From contig JAKUDP010000008.1 in the NCBI GenBank assembly GCA_022570795.1, positions 496,001-560,000 on the forward strand: a DNA stretch of 64,000 nt. The letters are read 5' to 3'. Under the pieces are notes generated by a model. That model saw only the letters and a list, made by a program, of their open reading frames with translations, was not told the origin of the DNA and searched no databases. The stretch's first letter is position 1, and each line of letters starts with the position of its first letter. The translations under genes were made by a program, and so were the position numbers. Of the stretch, positions 31,052 to 40,635 are shown piece by piece. The DNA is from Sphaerulina vaccinii. Lineage: Eukaryota; Ascomycota; Dothideomycetes; Mycosphaerellales; Mycosphaerellaceae.

Positions 31052-33552
31052 TCATATCAACTCGCCCTCCTCGTCCTCCTCGGGCCAGTCATCCTCCTCT
31101 TCGTCCTCCATAGCCTTCGCAGCTTCTTCAGCCTGTCTCTGCACCTCCGCCAACCCACTGATCTCTTCCACGAAGCCCTTCTCATTCAAAGCCCTCTTCA
31201 CAAACTCCCACCCCTCGCTCTCATATGCTCCAAGAATCTTCGGCGAACAAGCACTACAACAATCATATGCCTTTCCTCGAATCTGCAACGTCTGCCAAGT
31301 GGACATATACCCGCGCAGCTGATGCGGTACAGTACCAAGAGGATGTGAGTCAGGTAAGGAAGGGTCTGTTGGTGGAGCGGAGGCGATCGCTGTAGATGTG
31401 GGTGGTGGTGCAGCGGGTGCGTGGCCTTTAAGTCGGTGTTGTGTCAAAGAGACGAGGAGTTCTACGCAGAGCGCTGCCGCAATGGGTGCGGCACCGGGGC
31501 GTGTTACAGTGCATTGTTGATCGAGAGTTGCGGACTTCATGCTGTCTGCTGGTGCGACTACGTCGGAGCAGAAGTAGCAGCTTAGTTCGTCAGACTGGGT
31601 CGCGGAGGGGATGCCAGCGGCTGTCTTTAGAGGATCTGGGTCGTCGGCGGCTTGCACGTTGACTACGCCTTCGCTTGTGTTGCTCTTTGCGGGAGTGTTT
31701 TGCTCGCGCATGCCATGTCGCATCACCATGTAAGAGTCGAATCCGAGTGCTGCGTTGATGACGATCTTGCCGGCTGCTTTGCCCATCACAGTTGGCAGCC
31801 ATCGTGACTCTCGTGAGTCCATGAGTAGGAAGATTGCATCGTGGGCGTCGATCAGTCTCTTCAGCTGCTCGTATTGCTTTTCCACTTTTGATTCGTCTCC
31901 AATGATCGGATGGCCTGCCATGGGCACGTTCAGGACCACTCCTTCAGCATCAATGCCAGGATATATCTCTAGAAGTGCATCAGCCGCTCGTTGCGCCTTC
32001 CATACGCCTCCGTTCTGACAATCCTTGAAGTCGTACAGTGGTTGTCGGACAGGATTCGAGTAGCTGACACGACCATTGTCCAGAAATGTGATCTTTCGCA
32101 CTCCCCATCCCATAAGGTTTCTCGCAACATATGCTCCCAGTGTACCAGCACCGAGAAGAAGGCATTTGGTGTGCTTGATCGTGTCAAGATCGATTGAGGG
32201 TGATATTCGCCATTTGACGAGTTTGAGGTTGAGGTCTACTGCTTGATCTGCTAGTCTCGATGGGTCCATGTACGCTGCTAGGGCGACAGTTTTTGATATG
32301 ACTTTGTTGTTCTCGCCGCGCTCCCAGCCAGTCACTTTGGGAAATGCGAGCGCCTTCTCTGGTGGTGGTCTTATAGGTAGTGTTATTTCCACTGCCTCTT
32401 CTGCTGGTTTTGCCACGACGAGCTCGCCAAAACGATCGACCTGTCCTGGCAACAGTGCAGCTGACCCACTCATCTCGGTCATCTGCTTGAGCTGAGTCTC
32501 TGCTGAGAAGTCGTATACAGGTTCTGAAGACTGCAACGTCATGATAAGAGAGGTCGGCTTGTCTCGTCGTGCATGCGTGTCTCGGTAGCTCATGACCTGC
32601 ACTTTGTCCAGATGCCATCTCTGTCTCACCAAGACCAACAAATTCCGCAACATCCATCCTGGGTTTGCTGGAAATGTCGAGGGGTCCGCGAAGCATACAA
32701 AGCAGTCCTCCGGCCTCGCATTCTTGAAGAAGCCAGTCTCATAGCTTGAGAGTGAGCCTATCCACCATAGAAAGCCCAGCTCACTAAGACTGGACGATCT
32801 TGTACTCTTCTTTCGCTTCAAACATAGGTTCCCGTCTTCTTCTTCCTCTTCCACTTCTCCCCAGCCTCGCTTCCACTCTTCTTCAAGCACGCTCTTTCTC
32901 AACCGCTTCGCCAGGAAGAATCCATGTTGTCTCGTGTCCACGCTATACCTCCATGTCTGTACGGCATCGACCAGCAATGTCGTCTCTTTCGCCTCGAGTT
33001 TCGTTGTGGCAGCGTCGGGGTTGTTGTAAGGTGCGACCAGTTTCCATTGTGGCTCAGAGTGTAGTGCTGGATAGGCGAAGTGGTAGGTGAACTTGTACTT
33101 CTTCAAGTCAGCAAAGCATAGTGCTGTAAAGGAGCTCAATAGCGACGGGCATGAGTATATCGTTCCATCTCGAATCGCATCCCATATCATGCGCCCAGCT
33201 CGTTCGATGTGTGCAGCCTTGTCGACTTGTCGGAACTCCTCGATGGTGTTAAAGTTCTTGATCAGACCTTCGGCGCGATATAGTCCGTTCGGTGTGCTGA
33301 TATCCCTCAGTCAGTATATGACTTGCTCTCTCAGTTCTATCATACTCACTCATCAGTCGTGAGAGAGTTGCCGTGTATCTGCATTCGAGTACTCCGCTCC
33401 GGCGCATCCGTGTGCTTCAGCTCGTACAGTCCAAGCACTTTACGCGCGGACGAGTCGAGTCTGTCATGGTTGATCTTCAGCGAGGCGAGTGCAGAGTAGA
33501 AGGCAAGTTCGATGTCGGACGTCCACGGTGCATACTGGAGAGGTTGTAGCAT
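31052..33552 (-). CDS. ATG7: ubiquitin-like modifier-activating enzyme Atg7
   Basis: E1-like enzyme that activates Atg12 and Atg8 for autophagosome formation in the cytosol. Exons are 33552-33350 and 33296-31052 with a 53-nt phase-2 intron (GTGAGT..ATATCAG); about 815 residues. The N-terminal domain starts MLQPLQYAPWTSDIELAFYSALA, and the junction reads ..TTDDTPNGLYRAEGLIKNFNTIEEFR. The adenylation domain has LLGAGTLGAYVARNLMGWGV near 448, a zinc CYFC pair near 641, the catalytic cysteine in QQCTVTRPGAAP near 663 and a second zinc CSAC pair near 765. The acidic tail (DDWPEEDEEGELI) is the region that binds Atg8 in yeast. It is longer than usual (about 650-720) through an acidic/basic insert near residues 215-235 and loops further on. 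Confidence 0.94.
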
Positions 33553-34151
33553 CGTGGAGGTGGTTGTTGTTATGATGAATTAAGTCGATAGTCGAAGAAT
33601 AAGGTAAGATTATTTCAGAGTCATAGGATGAGTGAGTGCATGTGGGTGGTTATCATCTGGTCTGTCATCAAGTCACAAGGCTGTCAAAGTGAAGCTGATG
33701 ATCGAGCGTTGTAGTGTCTTGTCTCTTGTATCGCGTGAGCTGTCTGCCACCTGCCGCTTGTTCCTGCAGATCGATCCAAAAGCCCCGCCCGCTTCACTCT
33801 GTTTCAAGCCTGTGTGACGAGGGGTTGACCAGGGACCGTGAATGAATACAATTTCACCATTTCCTCTTTCAGCATATCAAGGACAAAGGAGTATCTCCTC
33901 GAGGCAAATTGACGCTTTCTCCTCACTGTCACTGTCACCGTCTTGGTAATGGTGATAGCTCTTGGTGATGACGAAGCTCAGCCTTACAGCTATGATCACC
34001 CCCGACGCGCTCATCTCGCGAGGCGCTAGTCGAAAGCTTATCTGACGTGTCTGTCTTCATTCGCGATTTCCACTCCATCCATATCATCTGAACATGACAA
34101 AGACTTCACTTTGGTAACATAGCTCAGCGCAAAGGAAGAGGTCCCTTCAAT
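33553..34151. other. divergent promoter region ATG7 / DCD1
   Basis: This 599-bp spacer holds the promoters of both genes. GTGATAGC/GGTGATGA-like short repeats occur around 33950-33975; no other signal was recognised. Confidence 0.5.
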
Positions 34152-35383
34152 ATGCTCATCGGCGTCTGCGGCGGTGCGTGCTCCACATCAGATAGTCCAT
34201 CATTTACTAACATATCACAGGCATATGCTCCGGCAAACACTCCGTCCTCGACTATCTAGTCCAACGTCACAATTTCCAAGTCCTCACCCTCTCACGAAGC
34301 ACCTCAACTCCAAGCATAGAAAAGTCCGCATCAGAAGCCCACGTCCCATCAAACAACACTCCCCCAGGCACAACTTTTACAAAAATCGAACATCTCCTCG
34401 ACTACGCCACAAAATACTGGCAAGAAAACTTCGTCACAACTTCCATCCACGATGAATCCACTTTAGACGTCCTGACCCGTCGTCCCTTCTTCATACTAGT
34501 CCACATCGACGCTCCGATCTCCTTGCGCTGGACACGCTTCAAGCAGAAATGCATATCAGCGAACCTCACAGCCCCTTCTCTGGAGACGTTCGTCCTAAGG
34601 AATGATGAACATCTCTACTCTCCGTCTACAAATCTCGCGACAGTGGCCTCTCGAGCTACAATCAAACTCCTCAACTCTACAACCTCTCTCCCAAAGTTGT
34701 GGGCAAGCCTGGACGCCCTAAACCTTACAGATCCTAGTAGGATAAGACCAGCCTGGGATCACTATTTCATGACTCTAGCTTCCCTCGCTGCTCGGAGATC
34801 GAATTGTATGCGTCGCCAGGTCGGTTGCGTACTCGTTCGCAACAAGCGAATACTCGCCACAGGCTACAACGGCACGCCGAGGAATATCAAAAACTGCGCG
34901 GAAGGCGGTTGTCCGCGCTGTAATGGTACCACTTCGCATACTTCTGGTGGAGCGGATTTGAGTACTTGTCTCTGCATCCACGCCGAGGAGAATGCCCTCC
35001 TAGAAGCTGGACGTGAGAGAGTCGGAGACGGTGGCGTGCTGTACTGTAACACCTGTCCCTGTCTAACATGCACAATCAAGATCGTGCAGGTTGGAATTAC
35101 AGAGGTTGTTTACAGTCAGAGTTATTATATGGATGCCGAGGCTGCGAAGATCTTTCTAGAAGCTGGAGTTAAGTTGAGACAGTTCAGTCCGCCGAAGGAG
35201 GGACTCGTTGATTTGGACAGGATGTGGGAAGATCTGCTCAGTAGTGGGAAAGCACCTAGGAGGACGGCGACTTGGAATACTACTGAGAGCTGGACGCATG
35301 GAGTGTTCACTATTACAGATAAAGAGGCGCCAACGAAGGAGAAGACTAACGGCGTGGCCAACGGACATGCGCTGGACGTTTAG
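34152..35383 (+). CDS. DCD1: deoxycytidylate (dCMP) deaminase
   Basis: Deaminates dCMP to dUMP, feeding thymidylate synthase. Exons 34152-34173 and 34221-35383 with a 47-nt phase-1 intron (GTGCGT..CACAG); 394 residues. The tiny first exon gives MLIGVCG and continues GICSGKHSVLDYLVQRH, the kinase-like N-terminal region seen in fungal Dcd1. The deaminase domain covers about residues 195-345: RRQVGCVLVRNKRILATGYNG, the zinc/catalytic motif HAEENALLEAG near 285, and YCNTCPCLTCTIKIVQVG near 305. A cysteine/histidine-rich insert (CAEGGCPRCNG) matches the second zinc site of eukaryotic dCMP deaminases. Without the first exon the N-terminus would be lost. Confidence 0.93.
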
Positions 35384-35542
35384 CCTCGCGATAATACGAA
35401 GTTTCTGTGGGGCTGAGTGAATGATTAAGCAAACAGCTAGCCGCAATCCTCCACATTAATTCGATCTTCCCTCGCCATCCTTCAAACTCTCTTCCCACAC
35501 AGAACTAACTATACAACTCGACAATAGTATACTCAACAGAAG

Positions 35543-36586
35543 ATGGCTGTCGAAAGCATAGCTATAGAGAGAATTAGGCTGTATGCAGAGCAGCAACTAC
35601 GACTCGAGTTTCCGTATATGAAGATAGAGCCGCTGCAGATATTACTTGACAAAGCTGCAGGTGTTCTCAAAGAGGGTATAGACGAACAGTGCGTGGCGGT
35701 CAACACATTACAGTATAGATACAACAGGCTAACATCGTCCCAGAAAATCAGAAATGGAAGCCGCCAAATCGAGGAAAGATTTCTTCTCTCTGCCACCCGA
35801 AGTACGCAACAGAGTATACGAGTACGCTCTGAAAGAAGAAGATGGTCCTGGTATCGAACTCGACTCCATCACTTGGAACTCATATCAAATGAATACCAGC
35901 CTGTTCCATACCAGCAAGCAAGTCCGATTCGAACCTCTTTCCGCCTTCCTGAGCGCGCGAATACATTCTGGATCGAACTCGATGGCGCTCGGGTTCAAAA
36001 TGTGCTTGCCGTATCCTGCCAATGCGCTCCGTGCCAGAACTCTCTAGCCACTACTGCTGCTACACCCGATGGCAAAGGACTTCTTCAAAGCTGGATTACA
36101 CATATTGATCCTGTAGTTACTACCAAAGTCCAGAATGTCGAGATCAGATTGTCTTCTGATGACTTCGGAGAGGAAGGCGCTTGTCTGTTCTTAGCTCATG
36201 TCGTACACATGATGCTCAAGAAAAATGCGCATACGGCTGCTAGAGCTCGTCTCTTGAATTTGTCGGCAAGGGATATGATTGTGGAGGTGTACGGTCTCAG
36301 CAACTTTGAAATCTCAGCAAAGGCCTTTAAGATTTGGTACAGTAACAGTGGAATGGAGTGTGGCCAGCTTTACAAAGTGGTGAGCGCTATTATGGTCAAG
36401 TGGGGTGGTTCAAAGATCGAAGGGGACGTGAAGATGAGAGCTGTTAGGGACGCATTGCTAGGGGTTGATCTCTTGCCTCAGCAGGAAGGAGTCGAGAGCT
36501 GGTGTGGTCAGCAGACAGTACCAAGACTTGCCAGTCAGACACTCCTTGGTCGTTTGCGCGCGGTCGGATATTCTGGTGTGATTTGA
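35543..36586 (+). pseudogene. LRNxIY (2EXR/F-box-like) family copy E, frameshifted
   Basis: Exon 1 (35543-35688) encodes the helical module (IRLYAEQQLRLEFPYMK..LQILLDKAAGVLKEGIDE) and ends in phase 2 at GTGCGT; exon 2 begins 35744. The domain MEAAKSRKDFFSLPPEVRNRVYEYAL runs in the expected frame up to ..EPLSAFLSA near 35955. There the homologous reading (NTFWIELDG.. NLSARDMIVEVYGLSNFEISAKAFKIWY) moves to another frame, open to 36586. The shift lies at an alternating GCGCGC tract (35953-35958), as if two bases had been gained by slippage. An earlier stop at 36047 truncates the unshifted frame. It could be a recent pseudogene or an assembly error. Confidence 0.68.
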
Positions 36587-38092
36587 GCGTAGGCATGTGC
36601 CACGATGATAAGGAATTCGAACTCAAGGGTGTGAGGGATTGTGCAAGGCAGCCTGACAATGGCCAAAAAGGAAACCATCGCACAGAGCTACTGGCTACCT
36701 ACTTTGATGTGATTAGGGATATAGTCATCCATGATACACGAGGGAGACATGCGTTGAGCATCAGTATTACCGACGAGTTACCAACTAGGCCACGAAGCCA
36801 GCGTACGATTGGTGAGGATTCTCAAATCGTCTGGATATATCTACCTCAATCGACGACTTTTGAGATCGAGCAAAAGATTCGGACTTCAGCAGTGAGTAGA
36901 AGGCAAAAGGCAAAACAATCGCACGATGCGAGTGGAACTCCACGACTCAACTTCACCAGATAGGCATTGTCTCAAGGCTAACATGACTCCAGTGAGTAAG
37001 CGAGCATCAGCTATACCGATGACTTATCAACTTGACCACATCACCTGTGTACGGTCATTAGAGATGCTCGACCATATCAACATATGTATCTCACTCGATA
37101 TCCTCTAGATTCGAGCAAAAAGACTTGGACCTTAGCAGGAAGTGACAAGCAGAAAGGCAAAACGATCGCCCGATGCTAGTGGTTACTTTGTCACGAGGAT
37201 GGCCGGGTGGAGTTGTCTCCAAGTCTGATGAATGCTTAGTGTTCGATGGAGCATTAGGCATACCAATGACTTACCGACTAGACCATCTAGGCGGTACAAC
37301 TGTTGATGTTGCTTGCATGGGAGAAGTATATGTACCTCAATCTCTGGCGTGAACAGTGAGGCAAAAGATTGCTGGGTGTCATGACTGCAAGTTGACCTCA
37401 GTATGAAGTGGCTGGTCAAAAGCAAAACAATCGCGTAGAGCCTATGGTATGGATCAGCCGTTCGCCGAACCTAAGGTAGAAATCGACCTCCGTAGTAGCC
37501 AGTGTCTGGGCGTGTTAGCGAGCATCAGCTATACTAACGACTTATCGACTAGACTATCTAGGCGGCACGATCGATGAGGAGGCTCGAATGCTTCGTGCAT
37601 ATCTACCTCAATTTCCGTTGTGTATACTGAGGCAAAAGCTCGCTCGTAGGCAGGCCACGAGTAACTGGATCAGAGCAAAACAATCGGCATGAGCTACAAG
37701 TAGTCACCAGTTCCATCTGATCAAGAGCACAGATATCCTCGATAGCCGTGGGATATCTTGACATGTTAGAGAGCATCAGCTTTGCTAATGACTTATTCAC
37801 TAAATCATGTAGAGGCACGAATAATAGAGTGAGGTGTATGCTGGGTGTATATATACCTCACTTCAAGCTTCATCCATCGGTCAAGGCTATCTCCGGGCTC
37901 AGGGGCTATATCCAGGCTGTCTTGTGCAGAGATGCCAGGAAGGCGTGCGTCTGGCTAGAAAAGGAGACAAGGCTGCATCTGTCATAATTTGTCCAAGCAC
38001 TATGTACATTCTGTCAGCCATCGACTGCATATAAACATCACATCAACCCTTACACATCATACACATTCCACCACCACCAGTTTTCCTCCGCT
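36587..38092. other. spacer made largely of tandem repeat units
   Basis: The 1.5 kb between copy E and the CoA-synthetase gene consists mostly of the ~250-bp units described separately. No intact gene was found; a 36.50-36.96 kb open frame covers unit 1 but continues into copy E. Confidence 0.5.
36752..37960. repeat. five degenerate ~250-bp tandem units
   Basis: A repeated start motif, gagcat(c/t)ag followed by (c/g)(t/c)at(a/t)cc.a.gac(t/g)ta, occurs at about 36756, 37002, 37249, 37520 and 37771 (steps 246, 247, 271, 251). The first four units also contain a block with cctcaat, gaggcaaaag and (g)caaaacaatcg at matching offsets. The units are strongly diverged, with indels and stops in all frames. 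They may be a decayed coding repeat array or a minisatellite-like element. Confidence 0.7.
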
Positions 38093-40150
38093 CTACAGCT
38101 TAGCTTTCAACTTCGCCCCCTCGCCCTTCGTGAAATACTCCTTCGCCGCCTGTTTAGCCTTCTCAACAACCCCCGCATCCTCAATGGTAGCCGGATACAC
38201 GACCTCCTTCTCAAATTCCCCTTCCATAGCATGTTCCAAAATCTCCTTCAAACACCTCCTCAACGTCTTGCCTGACCTCGTCTTAGGTATAACCCCCGGA
38301 GCAGCAATAAACCCCGCCAAACTCGCAATAGGTCCAATATGATGTCTCAACTTCTTATTCAAATCCTTGAGCAGATCATCCGGAGGGTTCTCGATACTGA
38401 TCCACGCGAATGGAACGTGGCCTTTCATAGCGTCCGGAAGTCCAACAACAGCTGCCTCGGTGATTTTCGGATGAGAGGATATAGCCTGTTCAATCGCGCC
38501 CGTAGATAAACGATGAGCTGCGACGTTAATAACATCGTCAGCGCGAGACATGACATGCACATAACCATCTGAATCAATCATTCCAGCATCTCCGGTATCG
38601 ATCCATTTCCCCTCGAAACGTTTCAGATAGCCCTTATAAAATCTTTCTTCATCTTGCCATAGAGTCGTAAGACCTGTAGGAGAAAGTGGCATAGCGAGTA
38701 CGATATTTCCCATCGTTTGCGATGAGACTTCCTTCCCTTCGTCGTCTACGATTCGGACGTCGAAGCCTGGGACAGGTTTCCCTGCAGAACCGGGTTTGAT
38801 AGGTAAAGGTTTGTAGTAAGTTCTGTCGTTGTGGAAATCGAGTGCTGTACCTGGTAGGAGAGCGAGAGAGGTCATTGGAGAGCCGGATTCGGAGGACCAC
38901 CAGTTGTCGATTACGGTTGCGTTGGGGGCGCAGAATTTTCCGATGAGTTCGTCGTACATTGTTACGATTGCTGGTTCGCTGCGTTCACCTGCTAGGAAGA
39001 GAGCGCGGAGGGTTTTCAATCCGCCATTTTCGCCGCGTTTCTTGAAGAATTTGTTTTCTGGGTCTTCTTTTCTGATGGCTCGGAGAGCGGTGGGAGCTGT
39101 GAACATTGTGTTGACTTTGTGTTCTTCGAGGATTCTCCAGAATGTGTCTGCTGAGGGTGTTCCAACTGGTTTGCCTTCGAAAAGAACTGTTGTGGCGCCT
39201 GCGAAGAGAGGCCCGTAGACGATGTAGCAGTGCCCTACGACCCATCCGATGTCACTCGCGGTGAAAAGGACATCGCCCGGTCCTCGAATGCCAAACACAT
39301 ACCGCACTGTGAAGTTCAAACCAACAGCATGTCCACCAACTTCCCTCACCACACCCTTAGGCAACCCCGTAGTCCCCGAAGTATAAATGATATACAACGG
39401 ATCATTACTCTTCACCGCAACATTCTCCGCCCTCTGTCCCCGATCCCTCGCACTCTTCACCAATCTCTGCCAACTCCTCTCTCCACTCAAACGATCAGTC
39501 CCGTCCCACCTAGCCTCCTCTCTCTGCCAAATTATAACTCTAGCAGGTTTATGGGTAGCCTGTTCCACAGCTCCTTTGACCATAGGTTTATACGGCAGAG
39601 GTCCTTTAGCACCTTCGATTCCACAACTCGCTGTCAAGATAGCTTTGGGCTTGCTCGAATCGATGCGCTGTGCTAGGGAGGAAGCTGAGAAACCTCCGAA
39701 GACTACGGCGTGGACTGCTCCTAAGCGTGCTACGGCGAGCATGCCGATCAGAGCAGCAGGTATCATGGGCATATATATGATAACGACATCGCCTTTTCTA
39801 ACGCCTTCTTCGCGTAGTGCTCCAGCTAATATCGCAACCTCCTCTTCAAGTTTCGCGTATGTGATGTTTTCCTTCTTCTTCGTGACTGGACTGTCATAGC
39901 GAATGGCGATCTTGTCTCCATGACCAGCTTCCACATGTCGCGTCACGGCGTTGTATGATGTGCTGATTTCTCCGTCTGGGAACCATTGCCAACTACCATG
40001 ACCTGTTCCATCTTTCAGTGTTTTCGTCGTCTTCTTATATGCGGTCGTGGGAGGTTTATGCCATGCGACTTGGTCGGCTTGGTGCATCCAGAACTTCTCG
40101 GGATCCTGCTTGTGAGCTGCCCATGCTTCGTCCTGCTTGTGTGGAGCCAT
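38093..40150 (-). CDS. propionyl/acetyl-CoA synthetase-like enzyme (PrpE/ACSS3 type), PTS1-like C-terminus
   Basis: AMP-forming short-chain acyl-CoA synthetase, 685 residues, one exon. Motifs in order: VVFGGFSASSLAQRI near 145, the P-loop YTSGTTGLPKGVV near 265, GWVVGHCYIVYGPL near 305, LFLAGERSEP near 405, WWSSESGSP near 433, TGDAGMIDSDGYVHVMSRADDVIN near 540-565, and the acyl-adenylation lysine in PKTRSGKTLRR near 635. The overall pattern is that of propionyl-CoA synthetase/ACSS3 rather than cytosolic acetyl-CoA synthetase. The protein ends KLKAKL; AKL fits the peroxisomal PTS1 consensus [SAC][KRH][LM], so peroxisomal import is likely but unproven. It could serve propionate or acetate activation. 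Confidence 0.88.
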   Translation of the reverse strand: MAPHKQDEAWAAHKQDPEKFWMHQADQVAWHKPPTTAYKKTTKTLKDGTGHGSWQWFPDGEISTSYNAVTRHVEAGHGDKIAIRYDSPVTKKKENITYAKLEEEVAILAGALREEGVRKGDVVIIYMPMIPAALIGMLAVARLGAVHAVVFGGFSASSLAQRIDSSKPKAILTASCGIEGAKGPLPYKPMVKGAVEQATHKPARVIIWQREEARWDGTDRLSGERSWQRLVKSARDRGQRAENVAVKSNDPLYIIYTSGTTGLPKGVVREVGGHAVGLNFTVRYVFGIRGPGDVLFTASDIGWVVGHCYIVYGPLFAGATTVLFEGKPVGTPSADTFWRILEEHKVNTMFTAPTALRAIRKEDPENKFFKKRGENGGLKTLRALFLAGERSEPAIVTMYDELIGKFCAPNATVIDNWWSSESGSPMTSLALLPGTALDFHNDRTYYKPLPIKPGSAGKPVPGFDVRIVDDEGKEVSSQTMGNIVLAMPLSPTGLTTLWQDEERFYKGYLKRFEGKWIDTGDAGMIDSDGYVHVMSRADDVINVAAHRLSTGAIEQAISSHPKITEAAVVGLPDAMKGHVPFAWISIENPPDDLLKDLNKKLRHHIGPIASLAGFIAAPGVIPKTRSGKTLRRCLKEILEHAMEGEFEKEVVYPATIEDAGVVEKAKQAAKEYFTKGEGAKLKAKL

Positions 40151-40635
40151 GGTGTTCTGTGTTTGGTAGAGATGATACAGGAGACAACCTCACTTACATG
40201 AATAGGATGGATCAAAAGCACGCGTTATGAGCTCCAGACGTGGGCTACCTTTCGGTTATGCACTCGGAGCCGCATCGCTCTCGATCGGTTCAGAGGAGGA
40301 GGTTGGACGATCGGCCAAGACATCGCGATCCCCGCAAAGTCTCCACAGATGCGGGTGAACGACACCAAACTTAACGACGATCATGTTCAGGAGCACAAGT
40401 CATATGGAACGGATGAAAGAAGAGAAGATATGTAACTGCAAAAGTGTTCTGCATTCATTTTACATACCAAGAAACGAAAGGGAATCTCCGCTAGAACGCT
40501 GCCATCCAATCCCATCATTAAGAAACGTTCGTGTCATCAATCGATTTCTGCACATCCTGAGCGACATCAAGGATTGGCCACTCATTCTTCCAACCACGTA
40601 AAGACAGTCCCTATGCTGACCTTTGCTTAGGTCCA
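40151..40635. other. intergenic region, nothing recognised
   Basis: A 485-base spacer between the CoA synthetase promoter side and the 3' end of the coiled-coil gene. No conserved frame or repeat was seen. Confidence 0.45.
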
